A DNA stretch of 23,678 bases, taken from an archaeon (GTDB lineage: Archaea > Halobacteriota > Syntropharchaeia > Alkanophagales > Methanospirareceae). Of the stretch, positions 14,054-20,223 are shown one piece after another. The position numbers and the translations under genes were made by a program. The stretch is from contig JASEFB010000017.1 of assembly GCA_030019325.1 (NCBI GenBank), positions 1 through 23,678 on the forward strand. Direction: 5' to 3'. How positions within the stretch are numbered: position 1 is the first letter of the stretch; every line of letters starts with the position of its first letter. The notes under the pieces were generated by a model, which did not search any database, was not told the origin of the DNA, and was given only the letters and a program-made list of their open reading frames with translations.

Positions 14054-14638
14054 ATGACCTTGATTGTAGTAACCGGAATGCCCGGATCGGGATCGTCAAC
14101 GGTGATAAAAGAGGCATTGATCTTGAATGAGAAGGGTGTTGAGTTTACGCCGCTAAACTATGGAGATGTGATGTTTGAAGCGGCGAGGGATGCAGGGCTT
14201 GTGGAGAGAAGAGACGAGATGCGAAAATTGCCAAATGAAAAGCAGCGGGAGATACAAAGATTAGCCTCTGATAAAATCGTGGAATGGAAGAAGAGCACGA
14301 ACCTCATCATCGATACGCATTGCACGATAAAGACACCGTCGGGGTATCTTCCGGGTCTGCCGGACTATGTATTGAGAGAAATAAAGCCCGACCACTTCGT
14401 ACTGATAGAAGCAAATCCCGATGAGATACTCGGGCGAAGGCAGAATGACAAGACGCGAGAGCGGGATGTTGAGGATGAAAAGGGCATAGAGGAGCATCAA
14501 TTCATGAACCGTGCGATGTCAATGGCTTATGCCTGTCTGACCGGTGCGCCGGTGAAGATAATACAGAATCATGATGGGGAGGTGGAGAAAGCAGCGAAGG
14601 AGTTTTTTGAGTTAATAAAGGGATTATCCAAGGCGTAA
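14054..14638 (+). CDS. adkA: Archaeal-type adenylate kinase AdkA
   Basis: Interconverts ATP + AMP and two ADP. The 194-residue protein belongs to the archaeal AdkA type rather than the bacterial Adk: N-terminal M-T-L-I-V-V-T-G-M-P-G-S-G-S-S-T with the P-loop at residues 8-16, F-T-P-L-N-Y-G-D-V-M-F near 32, L-I-I-D-T-H-C-T-I-K-T-P-S-G-Y-L-P-G-L-P near 80-99, the R-R-Q-N-D-K-T-R-x-R-D lid-type segment near 128, and a basic C-terminal helix. P-G-S-G-S-S-T replaces the more usual P-G-V-G-x-T-T but keeps the glycine frame; the P-loop Lys is absent, as is normal in AdkA. Monocistronic with its own promoter and ribosome-binding site; the accessory island begins just after its stop. Confidence 0.93.
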   Translation: MTLIVVTGMPGSGSSTVIKEALILNEKGVEFTPLNYGDVMFEAARDAGLVERRDEMRKLPNEKQREIQRLASDKIVEWKKSTNLIIDTHCTIKTPSGYLPGLPDYVLREIKPDHFVLIEANPDEILGRRQNDKTRERDVEDEKGIEEHQFMNRAMSMAYACLTGAPVKIIQNHDGEVEKAAKEFFELIKGLSKA

Positions 14639-14716
14639 TGATGGTTGCTGAGCCTACGGTAGGGTGGCTAAAATTAATAAAGTTACGATGCTCCTCTTCC
14701 CCCTTACAGGCGGCAG

Positions 14717-14807
14717 GTTCAATTCGTTCCGAGCGTATCTGAAGTCCAAGCGAAGCGAGGATTTGGGCGGAGATGCATAGACCGGAGCCGGATACGCTCG
14801 GTTAGGT
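14717..14807. repeat. Integron attC-like imperfect inverted repeat, site 1
   Basis: Core stem CCGAGCGTATC (14729-14739) pairs perfectly with GATACGCTCGG (14791-14801). The right end GTTAGGT (14801-14807) fits the attC R-prime consensus GTTRRRY. The left end GTTCAAT (14717-14723) is one base off RYYYAAC. The following CAATTCGTTC is also found in textbook attC sites at this place. A 51-nt centre contains a weaker hairpin. It sits between adkA and the hicBA pair. A terminator hairpin or a non-integron palindromic repeat is the alternative. Confidence 0.5.
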
Positions 14808-14815
14808 GAAATTGT

Positions 14816-15052
14816 TCATGCCTTTTCATAAGCTTTTAAAAATTCCTCCCGTTTTATCCCCGCTTGTCTGCAAATTACCCTCAAGGTGGAACCTTTTATT
14901 TTCTCATGATTTGGCATAGTTAAAGGCGTTTTAGTGCCATCTGGATTTTCTCTTATCATTGAAATGTGCTTTCCTACTCTAACAATTTTGAATCCGAGAC
15001 TCTCAAATGCCTTTATGACCTTTCGTTTAGGAGCATCTCTTGGGAATTTCAT
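14816..15052 (-). CDS. hicA: HicA-family mRNA interferase toxin
   Basis: A 78-residue double-stranded-RNA-binding-fold toxin that cleaves mRNA until bound by HicB. The whole length follows the family: G-F-x-x-V-R-V-G-K-H-I-S-M-I-R with the catalytic His of the G-x-H motif at about residue 28, then G-T-K-T-P-L-T-M-P-N-H, K-I-K-G-S-T-L-R-V-I-C-R-Q-A-G-I and R-E-E-F-L-K-A-Y. Its start overlaps the hicB stop (TAATG), so antitoxin is made first from a shared mRNA. The stop falls 8 bp past attC-like site 1, as expected for a gene carried on a mobile cassette. No frame damage is seen. Confidence 0.93.
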   Translation of the reverse strand: MKFPRDAPKRKVIKAFESLGFKIVRVGKHISMIRENPDGTKTPLTMPNHEKIKGSTLRVICRQAGIKREEFLKAYEKA

Positions 15053-15267
15053 TACACTGCCACTTCTGCAACAAAGGTTTCAATGATCTCTTCCGTTTCA
15101 AAAGCTTCTTTCCCAAAGGTTTCGATATGAAAGTTGATAGCTGATTTCACATCGGCAAGGGCTTCTTCATAGGTGCTCCCTTCTCCAACTACTATGCCTT
15201 TCAACCCAAGAGGATATGCCACATATCCCTCTGGATGTTTTTCAACTATTATTTTTATTGATCCCAT
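15052..15267 (-). CDS. hicB: HicB-family antitoxin
   Basis: A 71-residue partner of HicA with the partially degraded RNase H-like HicB fold: I-x-V-E-K-H-P-E-G-Y-V-A-Y-P-L-G-L-K-G-I-V-V-G-E-G-S-T-Y-E-E-A-L-A-D-V-K-S-A-I. It has no C-terminal DNA-binding domain, so it would neutralise the toxin but any autoregulation is doubtful. The ATG follows AGAGGGAG by 3 nt, and a TATA-like box (TATATTTTTATAA on the minus strand) lies within 15298-15312. The operon therefore carries its own archaeal-style promoter inside the cassette. Confidence 0.88.
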   Translation of the reverse strand: MGSIKIIVEKHPEGYVAYPLGLKGIVVGEGSTYEEALADVKSAINFHIETFGKEAFETEEIIETFVAEVAV

Positions 15268-15297
15268 TTTCTCCCTCTGCTCTTATTTACTTCCAAC

Positions 15298-15312
15298 TTT
15301 ATAAAAATATAC
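15298..15312 (-). promoter_or_regulatory. TATA-like box of hicBA
   Basis: Minus-strand TATATTTTTATAA, 31-45 nt upstream of the hicB ATG and inside the region bounded by the attC-like sites. Called on position and composition. Confidence 0.45.
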
Positions 15313-15328
15313 CTGCCTCAGCAATTTC

Positions 15329-15408
15329 GCCTAACGTTTTGCGGATAAAAGAAGTTGCCGAAGGCAATTTGGGCGAAGCGTAGCGAAGCCCTTTATCCGC
15401 TGTTAGGC
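15329..15408. repeat. Integron attC-like imperfect inverted repeat, site 2
   Basis: GCCTAAC (15329-15335) matches RYYYAAC and pairs exactly with GTTAGGC (15402-15408), which matches GTTRRRY. Inside lies a second perfect pair, GCGGATAAA (15341-15349) with TTTATCCGC (15392-15400), separated from the outer pair by an uneven spacer (GTTTT against T). The centre has two more hairpins, TTGCC-GAA-GGCAA and one closed by GGGC/GCCC. This box-spacer-box design with extra unpaired bases is what attC recombination sites have. The short spacer on one side is atypical. Confidence 0.6.
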
Positions 15409-15433
15409 GATGCGGCGGCATTATTCTCATCAG

Positions 15434-15643
15434 TTATCCTGTAGAAAGAGGAACGATGTAATTCGTTGGTATTTCTCTATACTCTACTTCGTATATTCGG
15501 GAAATAGTTTCTTGAGGTTCCCGGTATCGAACTGTTTCTATAGTTGGGAATGCTTGACGTTCCTCAACCGCAGGAATAGGCTTACCTATTTCCAATCTGA
15601 CCTGCCCAAATGGGACAATTTTTATCTCTATGTTAGTTGGCAT
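15434..15643 (-). CDS. Unknown 69-residue protein
   Basis: Not recognised. The ATG at 15643 is preceded by AAAGGAGGAG, one of the strongest ribosome-binding sites in the window, which overlaps the stop of the upstream C-terminal SDH_sah frame. The product is beta-rich by appearance (M-P-T-N-I-E-I-K-I-V-P-F-G-Q-V-R-L-E-I-G), has no cysteine and no membrane segment, and ends shortly before attC-like site 2. Co-transcription with the peptidase gene is likely, so it may once have worked with it. Codon use does not stand out by eye. Confidence 0.65.
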   Translation of the reverse strand: MPTNIEIKIVPFGQVRLEIGKPIPAVEERQAFPTIETVRYREPQETISRIYEVEYREIPTNYIVPLSTG

Positions 15644-15657
15644 AGTAAACTCCTCCT

Positions 15658-16675
15658 TTAAATATTTTCATTTGTCTTTTCTCTCCATTTCCCGCCGAAT
15701 GTTCTTCCTTCAATACCAACAATTGGGGATTGGCGAATTATTTCTTGTTGGACTATCTGGGGGACTGCTTGGGCAATCTGTCCCATGAGTTGCTGAACTA
15801 TCTGTTGAAAGTTTTGAGGCAGCTTTGTTGGATCAATACCTGGTGGGAGTCCCAGATTCATGTTGATGTTGATCTGCGGGTTAGTTGGTACTTGTCGCTT
15901 TCGTCGGAAAATGGCGTTAAGCTCGAACACATCTACCTTAGGAATAGTTTCAATAATGGCAATCGGAATACTATCTATAGCATACTCCTCTTTATTTTCT
16001 CTGGTAAGTAATTCTTCCGGGTCAATCGGTTCAACGATTTGTAGCAAGCGCTCATATTCCTGATAAAGATTCCAAATCAATGTTTCAAGATTGTCATCTG
16101 GCTTGTCTACCGGAAGACCTAATTCTGTTGCCTCCATTCTACCAATTGCATGACCATGAGAATACATCTTTTCTGTCAGTGCCTCTATAACGCTTCCAAT
16201 TCTACTCTCTTCAATTTTTTCCTTCCTCGACGTTAGTAACTTACGCGCTACAAGTCTAATATGAGAATACTGCTCTTACAAGCGTAGGGTCAATGGGACT
16301 AAGTTCTGCTTTTTTGCCCATAACAATTCTATCAGCACCTAACGCAATCATTGTGCCAGCACTATGCGCTTTATATGGAATTAAAATGGAAAAATCACTG
16401 CAAAACTCACGAATCATTGTCACTATTCGCCAAGGAACACTCACGTCACCACCCCTAGTGTAAAGAAATAGGTCTATACTTTCCGTTTTTGGCTCAGCCT
16501 CTTTCAAAGCCAAAAGATGTTTATATAACGGCAATACAGCATCCTCAGCTACTTGTGAAGGAAAAGGTCGCCTATCGCCTGTAAAATACACAAGCACCTT
16601 TGAGCCTCGATGTTCTTGAATCTTCAGAATAAGTTCTAACCTTTCTTTTCTATTGCCCATTTGCTCATCTCCCAT
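15658..16675 (-). pseudogene. SDH_sah-family (ClpP/SppA-fold) peptidase gene, broken by frameshift and internal deletion
   Basis: The 5' part (16675-16256, 139 codons) shows the crotonase-like serine peptidase core: L-F-L-Y-T-R-G-G-D near residue 75, A-H-S-A-G-T-M-I-A-L-G-A-D with the probable catalytic Ser, and the family motif A-E-L-S-P-I-D-P-T, then stops at TAG 16256-16258. The next bases, read in another frame, give R-L-V-A-R-K-L-L-T-S-R-K-E-K-I and run without a stop into the later frame (E-K-M-Y-S-H-G-H-A-I-G-R, E-A-T-E-L-G-L-P-V), which ends at 15658. In intact relatives about 80 residues separate S-P-I-D-P-T from this A-R-K-L-L helix, so both a deletion and a frame change are inferred. 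A separate downstream product from ATG 16167 (169 aa) is possible but would lack the active site. Confidence 0.75.
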
Positions 16676-16734
16676 TTTTAGTATAGCACTTACGTATATA
16701 TATATATATGCCTATGCTTCGTGACCGCCGTTTC

Positions 16735-16796
16735 GCCTAATTCGGTATATACGACATCAATGTCGTATATCCTCCCAAATTGGAATGATATCCGAA
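16735..16796. repeat. Degenerate attC-like site 3 with perfect inner hairpin
   Basis: TTTCGCCTAA (16731-16740) repeats the same 10-mer found at the left edge of site 2. TTCGGTATAT (16741-16750) pairs with ATATCCGAA (16788-16796) leaving one extra base. Inside lies a perfect 11-bp hairpin, ATATACGACAT-CA-ATGTCGTATAT (16748-16771). The right-hand GTTRRRY box is missing. It may be a decayed recombination site bounding the peptidase gene, or only a stem-loop. Confidence 0.35.
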
Positions 16797-16904
16797 ACTT
16801 ACTTCGTATATACATCCCTTTAGCTGACTATTAATCATCATCTCCTTCAATCTCATTTTCAATACACGAATTCTTCATTATTAAATCTAACGGGCTTTTT
16901 ATCT

Positions 16905-17564
16905 TCACTCCAACGGTATAGCAGTCTTCTCCTTCTCCTTCGCGTCTTCTTTCTCTTTCTTTTGTATCCTCACGCTGAGTACACCATTTTTATACCTTGC
17001 TATTGCCGTTTCAGGCTTTACGGGCGTCTTGAACGGTATTTCCTTAAAGAATCTCCTCTCGTTTTTGGTCTTTATCTCCAGCATGTCAGCAGTAGCATGC
17101 AACCTTATATCCTTCTTCTCGACACCGGGCAATTCAGCTATGACTTCGTAAGCATCCTCCTGGTCAATTACATCTACTAACGGTTCCCGTTCACCGTTCG
17201 GAAAAGGCTCTATCCCTTTATACGAAGCTTTGATATTCCCAAATTCCTTTATCTCCGGCTCCTTCCCCGGTTCCTTTGTGTAGGAGAACCCGTAGATAAA
17301 CGGACCGTATCTTTTTATTTTACGCCCCGGCGTCTTCTCCTCGGTTATAAAACTCTTGAGCTCCTCCGGTATTTCTTCTTCCCACTTCCTCGCCATCTCT
17401 TCAAAAGGGTCTCCCAACCACCCTTCCATATCCTGCGGCTCCCTTTTCGTCATCCTCGAAGATTCCTCCTTGGATAGCGCTGGCTGTTCCTTCATCTCCT
17501 CGAAGATCCGTCCCATATACCACTCCAACAGATCAAAGATAGAAGGGCGCTTTCTTTTCTCCAT
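16905..17564 (-). CDS. Small heat-shock protein, Hsp20/alpha-crystallin family
   Basis: ATP-independent holdase that binds unfolding proteins in the cytoplasm. The alpha-crystallin domain is at about 127-202: P-L-V-D-V-I-D-Q-E-D-A-Y-E-V-I-A-E-L-P-G-V near its start and A-R-Y-K-N-G-V-L-S-V-R-I at 189-200 (the A-x-x-x-N-G-V-L hallmark). A C-terminal I-P-L at 216-218 can serve as the oligomer-contact I-x-I/L motif. The N-terminal region of about 125 residues is long and charged, with the G-P-F-I-Y-G-F-S-Y-T segment seen in a subset of archaeal Hsp20 proteins. The charged K/E-rich linker before the last motif is unremarkable. The ATG at 17564 is near a TTTAAAA and a CTTTTTAAT box, so a leaderless mRNA is likely. 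Confidence 0.93.
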   Translation of the reverse strand: MEKRKRPSIFDLLEWYMGRIFEEMKEQPALSKEESSRMTKREPQDMEGWLGDPFEEMARKWEEEIPEELKSFITEEKTPGRKIKRYGPFIYGFSYTKEPGKEPEIKEFGNIKASYKGIEPFPNGEREPLVDVIDQEDAYEVIAELPGVEKKDIRLHATADMLEIKTKNERRFFKEIPFKTPVKPETAIARYKNGVLSVRIQKKEKEDAKEKEKTAIPLE

Positions 17565-17625
17565 ATTTTATCGTTTTAAATTCAGCATTAAAAAGTTTCG
17601 AGCATTAAGTTAATTCCCACAGTTC

Positions 17626-18576
17626 TTACTCACCACTAACGGGGCTTCGCCCCGTTGACCCCGAAAACCCTGTAAGGGTTTTTACCGGTGCTTCCCCTTT
17701 TATTCGTGTTACCAGCGCCATCAACTCGTCAAGCTTCTCAACGCTCCCCTCAACGCAAATAACGACGGAGCCCTCTCCACCATCTACGCCTCCTGCTCCT
17801 ATCGGGAATGCATCCTCAGCTCCCAATATCTTTAAAGCTTCAATCTCAGTGATTACCTTGCCATGCACGGGCATCAGTCCCACAGGCCAGCCTATCGATT
17901 TGTAGAATCTTTCAATCCCCACTCGCTTTGCAGCTTCAGTAATGGAATAGGGTATTGTCTTCTCAATGCCGATGGGTATTACGAATTTCACGCCCCGAGC
18001 CATAACGGTACCGAGTGCAGAACCTATCGTGCCACCTAACGTATTTGCCATGAAGACACCGGCAGTTCCAGTTGCATCCAACGCATTTGCACCCTTTATG
18101 AACACGTCGTCCGCAGATAGATTTTCTATCGCGTTTTCCATGCCTTCCTCGCTCATTTTTCCGTTCTTGAGTACTACCTCTTTCTCCCTCTCTTCTTTAG
18201 GGACGACGCACGTACCACTGTCCGTTATGATACCTGCTGCGTATCTCTGCTTATCTATTAACGGGGCTTCGCCCCGTTGACCCCGAAATCGCGGGCTCTG
18301 CCCGCGTTCCCGCGTGTGGGGCTCCGCCCCACGACCCCGCAAGCCCTGTAAGGGCTTTCCTGAAAGGCTCAGTAAGGGTTTATTGTTCTCCGATCCGGGC
18401 ACGTCGTTCAAGATCTCCTCGACTACATAAGCGTTTGTCGTCCCCAGTGTTATTATGATGGTTCCGTGCTTCAATGCTCGCTGTACCTCTTCCAAATTCT
18501 TTACAGCCTTTGCAATGAGCCGTTTCGATTCGGAAGGCGTAAGTGTGATCAAAATTTTCTCCTTATCTTCTGCCAT
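17626..18576 (-). CDS. Conserved protein of unknown function with in-frame repeat insertion and repeat-derived C-terminus
   Basis: Third gene of the ACT-hom operon, 4 nt after hom. The 316-residue product looks like a soluble enzyme of a family I cannot name: L-T-P-S-E-S-K-R-L-I-A-K-A-V near residue 12, G-T-I-I-I-T-L-G-T-T-N-A-Y-V near 38, D-V-F-I-K-G-A-N-A-L-D near 155, then glycine-rich G-G-T-I-G-S-A-L-G, V-I-P-I-G-I-E-K-T-I, M-P-V-H-G-K-V-I-T-E-I-E-A-L and A-I/G-G-G-V-D-G-G-E-G-S-V-V. Residues 66-107 are low-complexity G/R/P-rich sequence encoded by a chain of GC-rich hairpins at about 18256-18381, and residues 299-314 come from a second copy of the same repeat at 17637-17688. The reading frame survives both, so the protein may still be made, with a surface loop and altered tail. 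Confidence 0.8.
   Translation of the reverse strand: MAEDKEKILITLTPSESKRLIAKAVKNLEEVQRALKHGTIIITLGTTNAYVVEEILNDVPGSENNKPLLSLSGKPLQGLRGRGAEPHTRERGQSPRFRGQRGEAPLIDKQRYAAGIITDSGTCVVPKEEREKEVVLKNGKMSEEGMENAIENLSADDVFIKGANALDATGTAGVFMANTLGGTIGSALGTVMARGVKFVIPIGIEKTIPYSITEAAKRVGIERFYKSIGWPVGLMPVHGKVITEIEALKILGAEDAFPIGAGGVDGGEGSVVICVEGSVEKLDELMALVTRIKGEAPVKTLTGFSGSTGRSPVSGE
17637..17688. repeat. GC-rich palindromic repeat, copy at the 3' end of the unknown gene
   Basis: A 30-bp segment (17637-17666) built on the hairpin ACGGGGC-TTC-GCCCCGT is identical, base for base, to 18259-18288. It is followed by a second small stem, AACCCT-GTA-AGGGTT, resembling the AAGCCCT-GTA-AGGGCTT stem of the other copy. 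It supplies the last codons of the gene before TAA at 17626-17628. Confidence 0.85.
18258..18380. repeat. Cluster of GC-rich hairpin repeats inserted in a coding region
   Basis: Four hairpins in a row: ACGGGGC-TTC-GCCCCGT at 18261-18277, GCGGGC-TCT-GCCCGC at 18291-18305, TGGGGC-TCC-GCCCCA at about 18317-18331, and AAGCCCT-GTA-AGGGCTT at about 18341-18357, ending near AGTAAGGGTTT. Each has a 3-nt loop and a run of G opposite a run of C. The first 30 bp match 17637-17666 exactly. The block contributes a whole number of codons to the gene around it. Confidence 0.85.
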
Positions 18577-18580
18577 AACT

Positions 18581-19600
18581 CTACCTGCACCTGTAAATGC
18601 TTATGATATCGGAGAGGATAGCACTTGCTGCTTCAATAGGACCCGCACCCTTTCCAATGACCGTGATATCGCCAGCCAAATCTGTCTTTATAGTTGCAAC
18701 ATTCATCGTGCCCCCGACATTAAGTGGGTCCTCTTGTGGAACCAACCGGGGCGCTACTTTCAGGCACCCCTCCCGGTCCACCTCTCCGATCAATTTTATC
18801 ACGTAGCCTGCATCATCAGCCAGCTGTAATGCATCCGGTGTGATCTCCGTGATGCCGGTTACCTCGACATCCTTGCACGTTGCATTCCTGCCAAAGATGG
18901 AATTTGCTAAGATCACGAGTTTCACCGCGGTATCTATGCCCTCAACGTCTTTGGAAGGATCAGCCTCAGCGATTCCTATCTCCTGCGCCTCCTTTAACAC
19001 GTGCTCGTAGGGCAGCCCTTCTTCTGCCATTCTCGTGAGAATATAGTTGCACGTGCCATTCAAGATACCCGTTATTGAGAGTATCCCATTACCCGCGAGA
19101 TTCTCCCTCACCAGTGATATTATCGGCATAGCACCACCCACCGTTGCTTCAAATCGTAGTTCCTTCTCCCTCTTCGCTGCAAGTTCCATCAACCGTTTAT
19201 ACTCTAACGCCAAGGGACCTTTATTCGATGTTACCACATGCCTTCCTGACTCTAGTGCGGTAATTATATGCGTTAATCCTGGCTCTCCATCCTCGACATT
19301 CGTTGGCGTTGCCTCTACCATAACCTCGTGCTCTATTTCTTTTATTACACCCACAGTTGTCATATCCGCCATCTTTCCCCGTTTTTTATCCCCTGTGTGG
19401 AGCCCCATTATAGCCTCTTCACTCAGCCCATTCTCATCTACAACAACACCCTTCAAGTCAGCTATGCCCACAATTTTTATATTCAGCCCGTATTTTCTCG
19501 CTATCTCCTCTCGTTTCCTCTTGATCACCTCCGCTACGCCGCCTCCCACATTTCCAAACCCGATTACCGAAATTCTTACCGTTTTTATGCTTGTCTTCAT
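18581..19600 (-). CDS. hom: Homoserine dehydrogenase
   Basis: NAD(P)H-dependent reduction of aspartate semialdehyde to homoserine, at the branch to threonine and methionine. The protein has the Rossmann motif V-I-G-F-G-N-V-G-G-G-V at its N-terminus, V-x-S-N-K-G-P-L-A at about 130-138, E-A-T-V-G-G-A-M-P-I near 160, the catalytic-domain signature G-I-L-N-G-T-C-N-Y-I-L-T-R-M, and G-I-A-E-A-D-P-S-K-D-V-E-G-I-D-T-A-V-K. I place the start at 19600 because AAGGTGG lies 9 nt upstream; the frame is open to an ATG at 19633, but that would be preceded by no such site. At about 339 residues it is the short form without its own ACT domain. The separate ACT protein just upstream in the operon probably supplies the regulatory function. 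Confidence 0.93.
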   Translation of the reverse strand: MKTSIKTVRISVIGFGNVGGGVAEVIKRKREEIARKYGLNIKIVGIADLKGVVVDENGLSEEAIMGLHTGDKKRGKMADMTTVGVIKEIEHEVMVEATPTNVEDGEPGLTHIITALESGRHVVTSNKGPLALEYKRLMELAAKREKELRFEATVGGAMPIISLVRENLAGNGILSITGILNGTCNYILTRMAEEGLPYEHVLKEAQEIGIAEADPSKDVEGIDTAVKLVILANSIFGRNATCKDVEVTGITEITPDALQLADDAGYVIKLIGEVDREGCLKVAPRLVPQEDPLNVGGTMNVATIKTDLAGDITVIGKGAGPIEAASAILSDIISIYRCR

Positions 19601-19634
19601 TCTCATATTCCACCTTCGCATTCTACATTCCAAA

Positions 19635-20126
19635 CTAAATAGGCGTGATAATCATGATGCCCTTTTTGTTCACCGTACGTTCTAAAATATGCAAAGCTTC
19701 TTCTAGTTCCTTTTTACCAATTGCGCTCAGCGTAACCGAAGCAGAGGATTTCTTATCCACACCGGGCATGGAGACCGAGAGCCCAACAACCTCTGCAAAT
19801 CCCGTGCTGTCGATGCTATCTATCGTATCCCTTACATCAGAATGCACGATATGCCCAATAAGTAAAACAACCATTGACTCCTTCAGGCGCTCCTTCCCTA
19901 TTCTTACCACCTTCACGCCTCGGTCCTTCAATCTTTCTACCAATCTATCCAATTTCTTTTCCTCCATCTCAAATACCAATTGAACAGGTATTCTCCCCGA
20001 AGGGGTTTTTTTATCCCTCTGATGTAACACGCTGAGAATATTTCCCCCAAAATCTGATACGGGCTCCAATGCGAGCACTAACTGACCCGGGATGTCTTGT
20101 AATTCGATATCCATGGATACTTTCAT
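19635..20126 (-). CDS. ACT-domain regulatory protein linked to homoserine dehydrogenase
   Basis: About 163 residues when started at 20126, where GAGGTGG lies 8 nt upstream; an open frame reaches 20186 but adds a non-conserved hydrophobic stretch. Residues 1-80 form one ACT-like beta-alpha-beta unit (D-I-E-L-Q-D-I-P-G-Q-L-V-L-A-L-E-P-V-S-D-F-G-G-N-I-L-S-V-L-H) and residues 90-163 a second. ACT modules bind amino acids and control enzymes allosterically. The gap to the hom start is short (about 34 nt), so this looks like a detached regulatory subunit sensing threonine or another aspartate-family product. First gene of the leftward operon. Confidence 0.82.
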   Translation of the reverse strand: MKVSMDIELQDIPGQLVLALEPVSDFGGNILSVLHQRDKKTPSGRIPVQLVFEMEEKKLDRLVERLKDRGVKVVRIGKERLKESMVVLLIGHIVHSDVRDTIDSIDSTGFAEVVGLSVSMPGVDKKSSASVTLSAIGKKELEEALHILERTVNKKGIMIITPI

Positions 20127-20223
20127 GATAATACCACCTCTGCGTTTTGGTAATGATAAGGAAAGGTGAATATAAAAGGATAACAATCTACCCGAATTGA
20201 ATTCAATACAGGATCGCGCGCAT

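Noticed and set aside
14054..14638. Cytidylate kinase
   Set aside because: P-loop, D-T-H-C-T-I-K-T-P segment and length fit archaeal AdkA much better.
14717..14807. tRNA or other structured RNA gene
   Set aside because: The 11-bp outer stem is too long for a tRNA acceptor stem and there is no T-loop GTTCRA at the right place or anticodon arm; the attC-like boxes explain it better.
15410..15661. 83-codon plus-strand frame over the 69-aa gene
   Set aside because: No ribosome-binding site, while the minus-strand frame has AAAGGAGGAG at the right distance.
18258..18360. Regularly spaced GC-rich palindromes as a CRISPR array
   Set aside because: Units differ in stem sequence, have no spacers of constant length and sit inside a continuous reading frame; palindromic element is the better reading.
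19047..19685. 212-codon open frame on the plus strand
   Set aside because: Lies opposite hom and the ACT gene, both with clear family motifs; the plus-strand product is Ser/Pro/Thr-rich antisense sequence without motifs.
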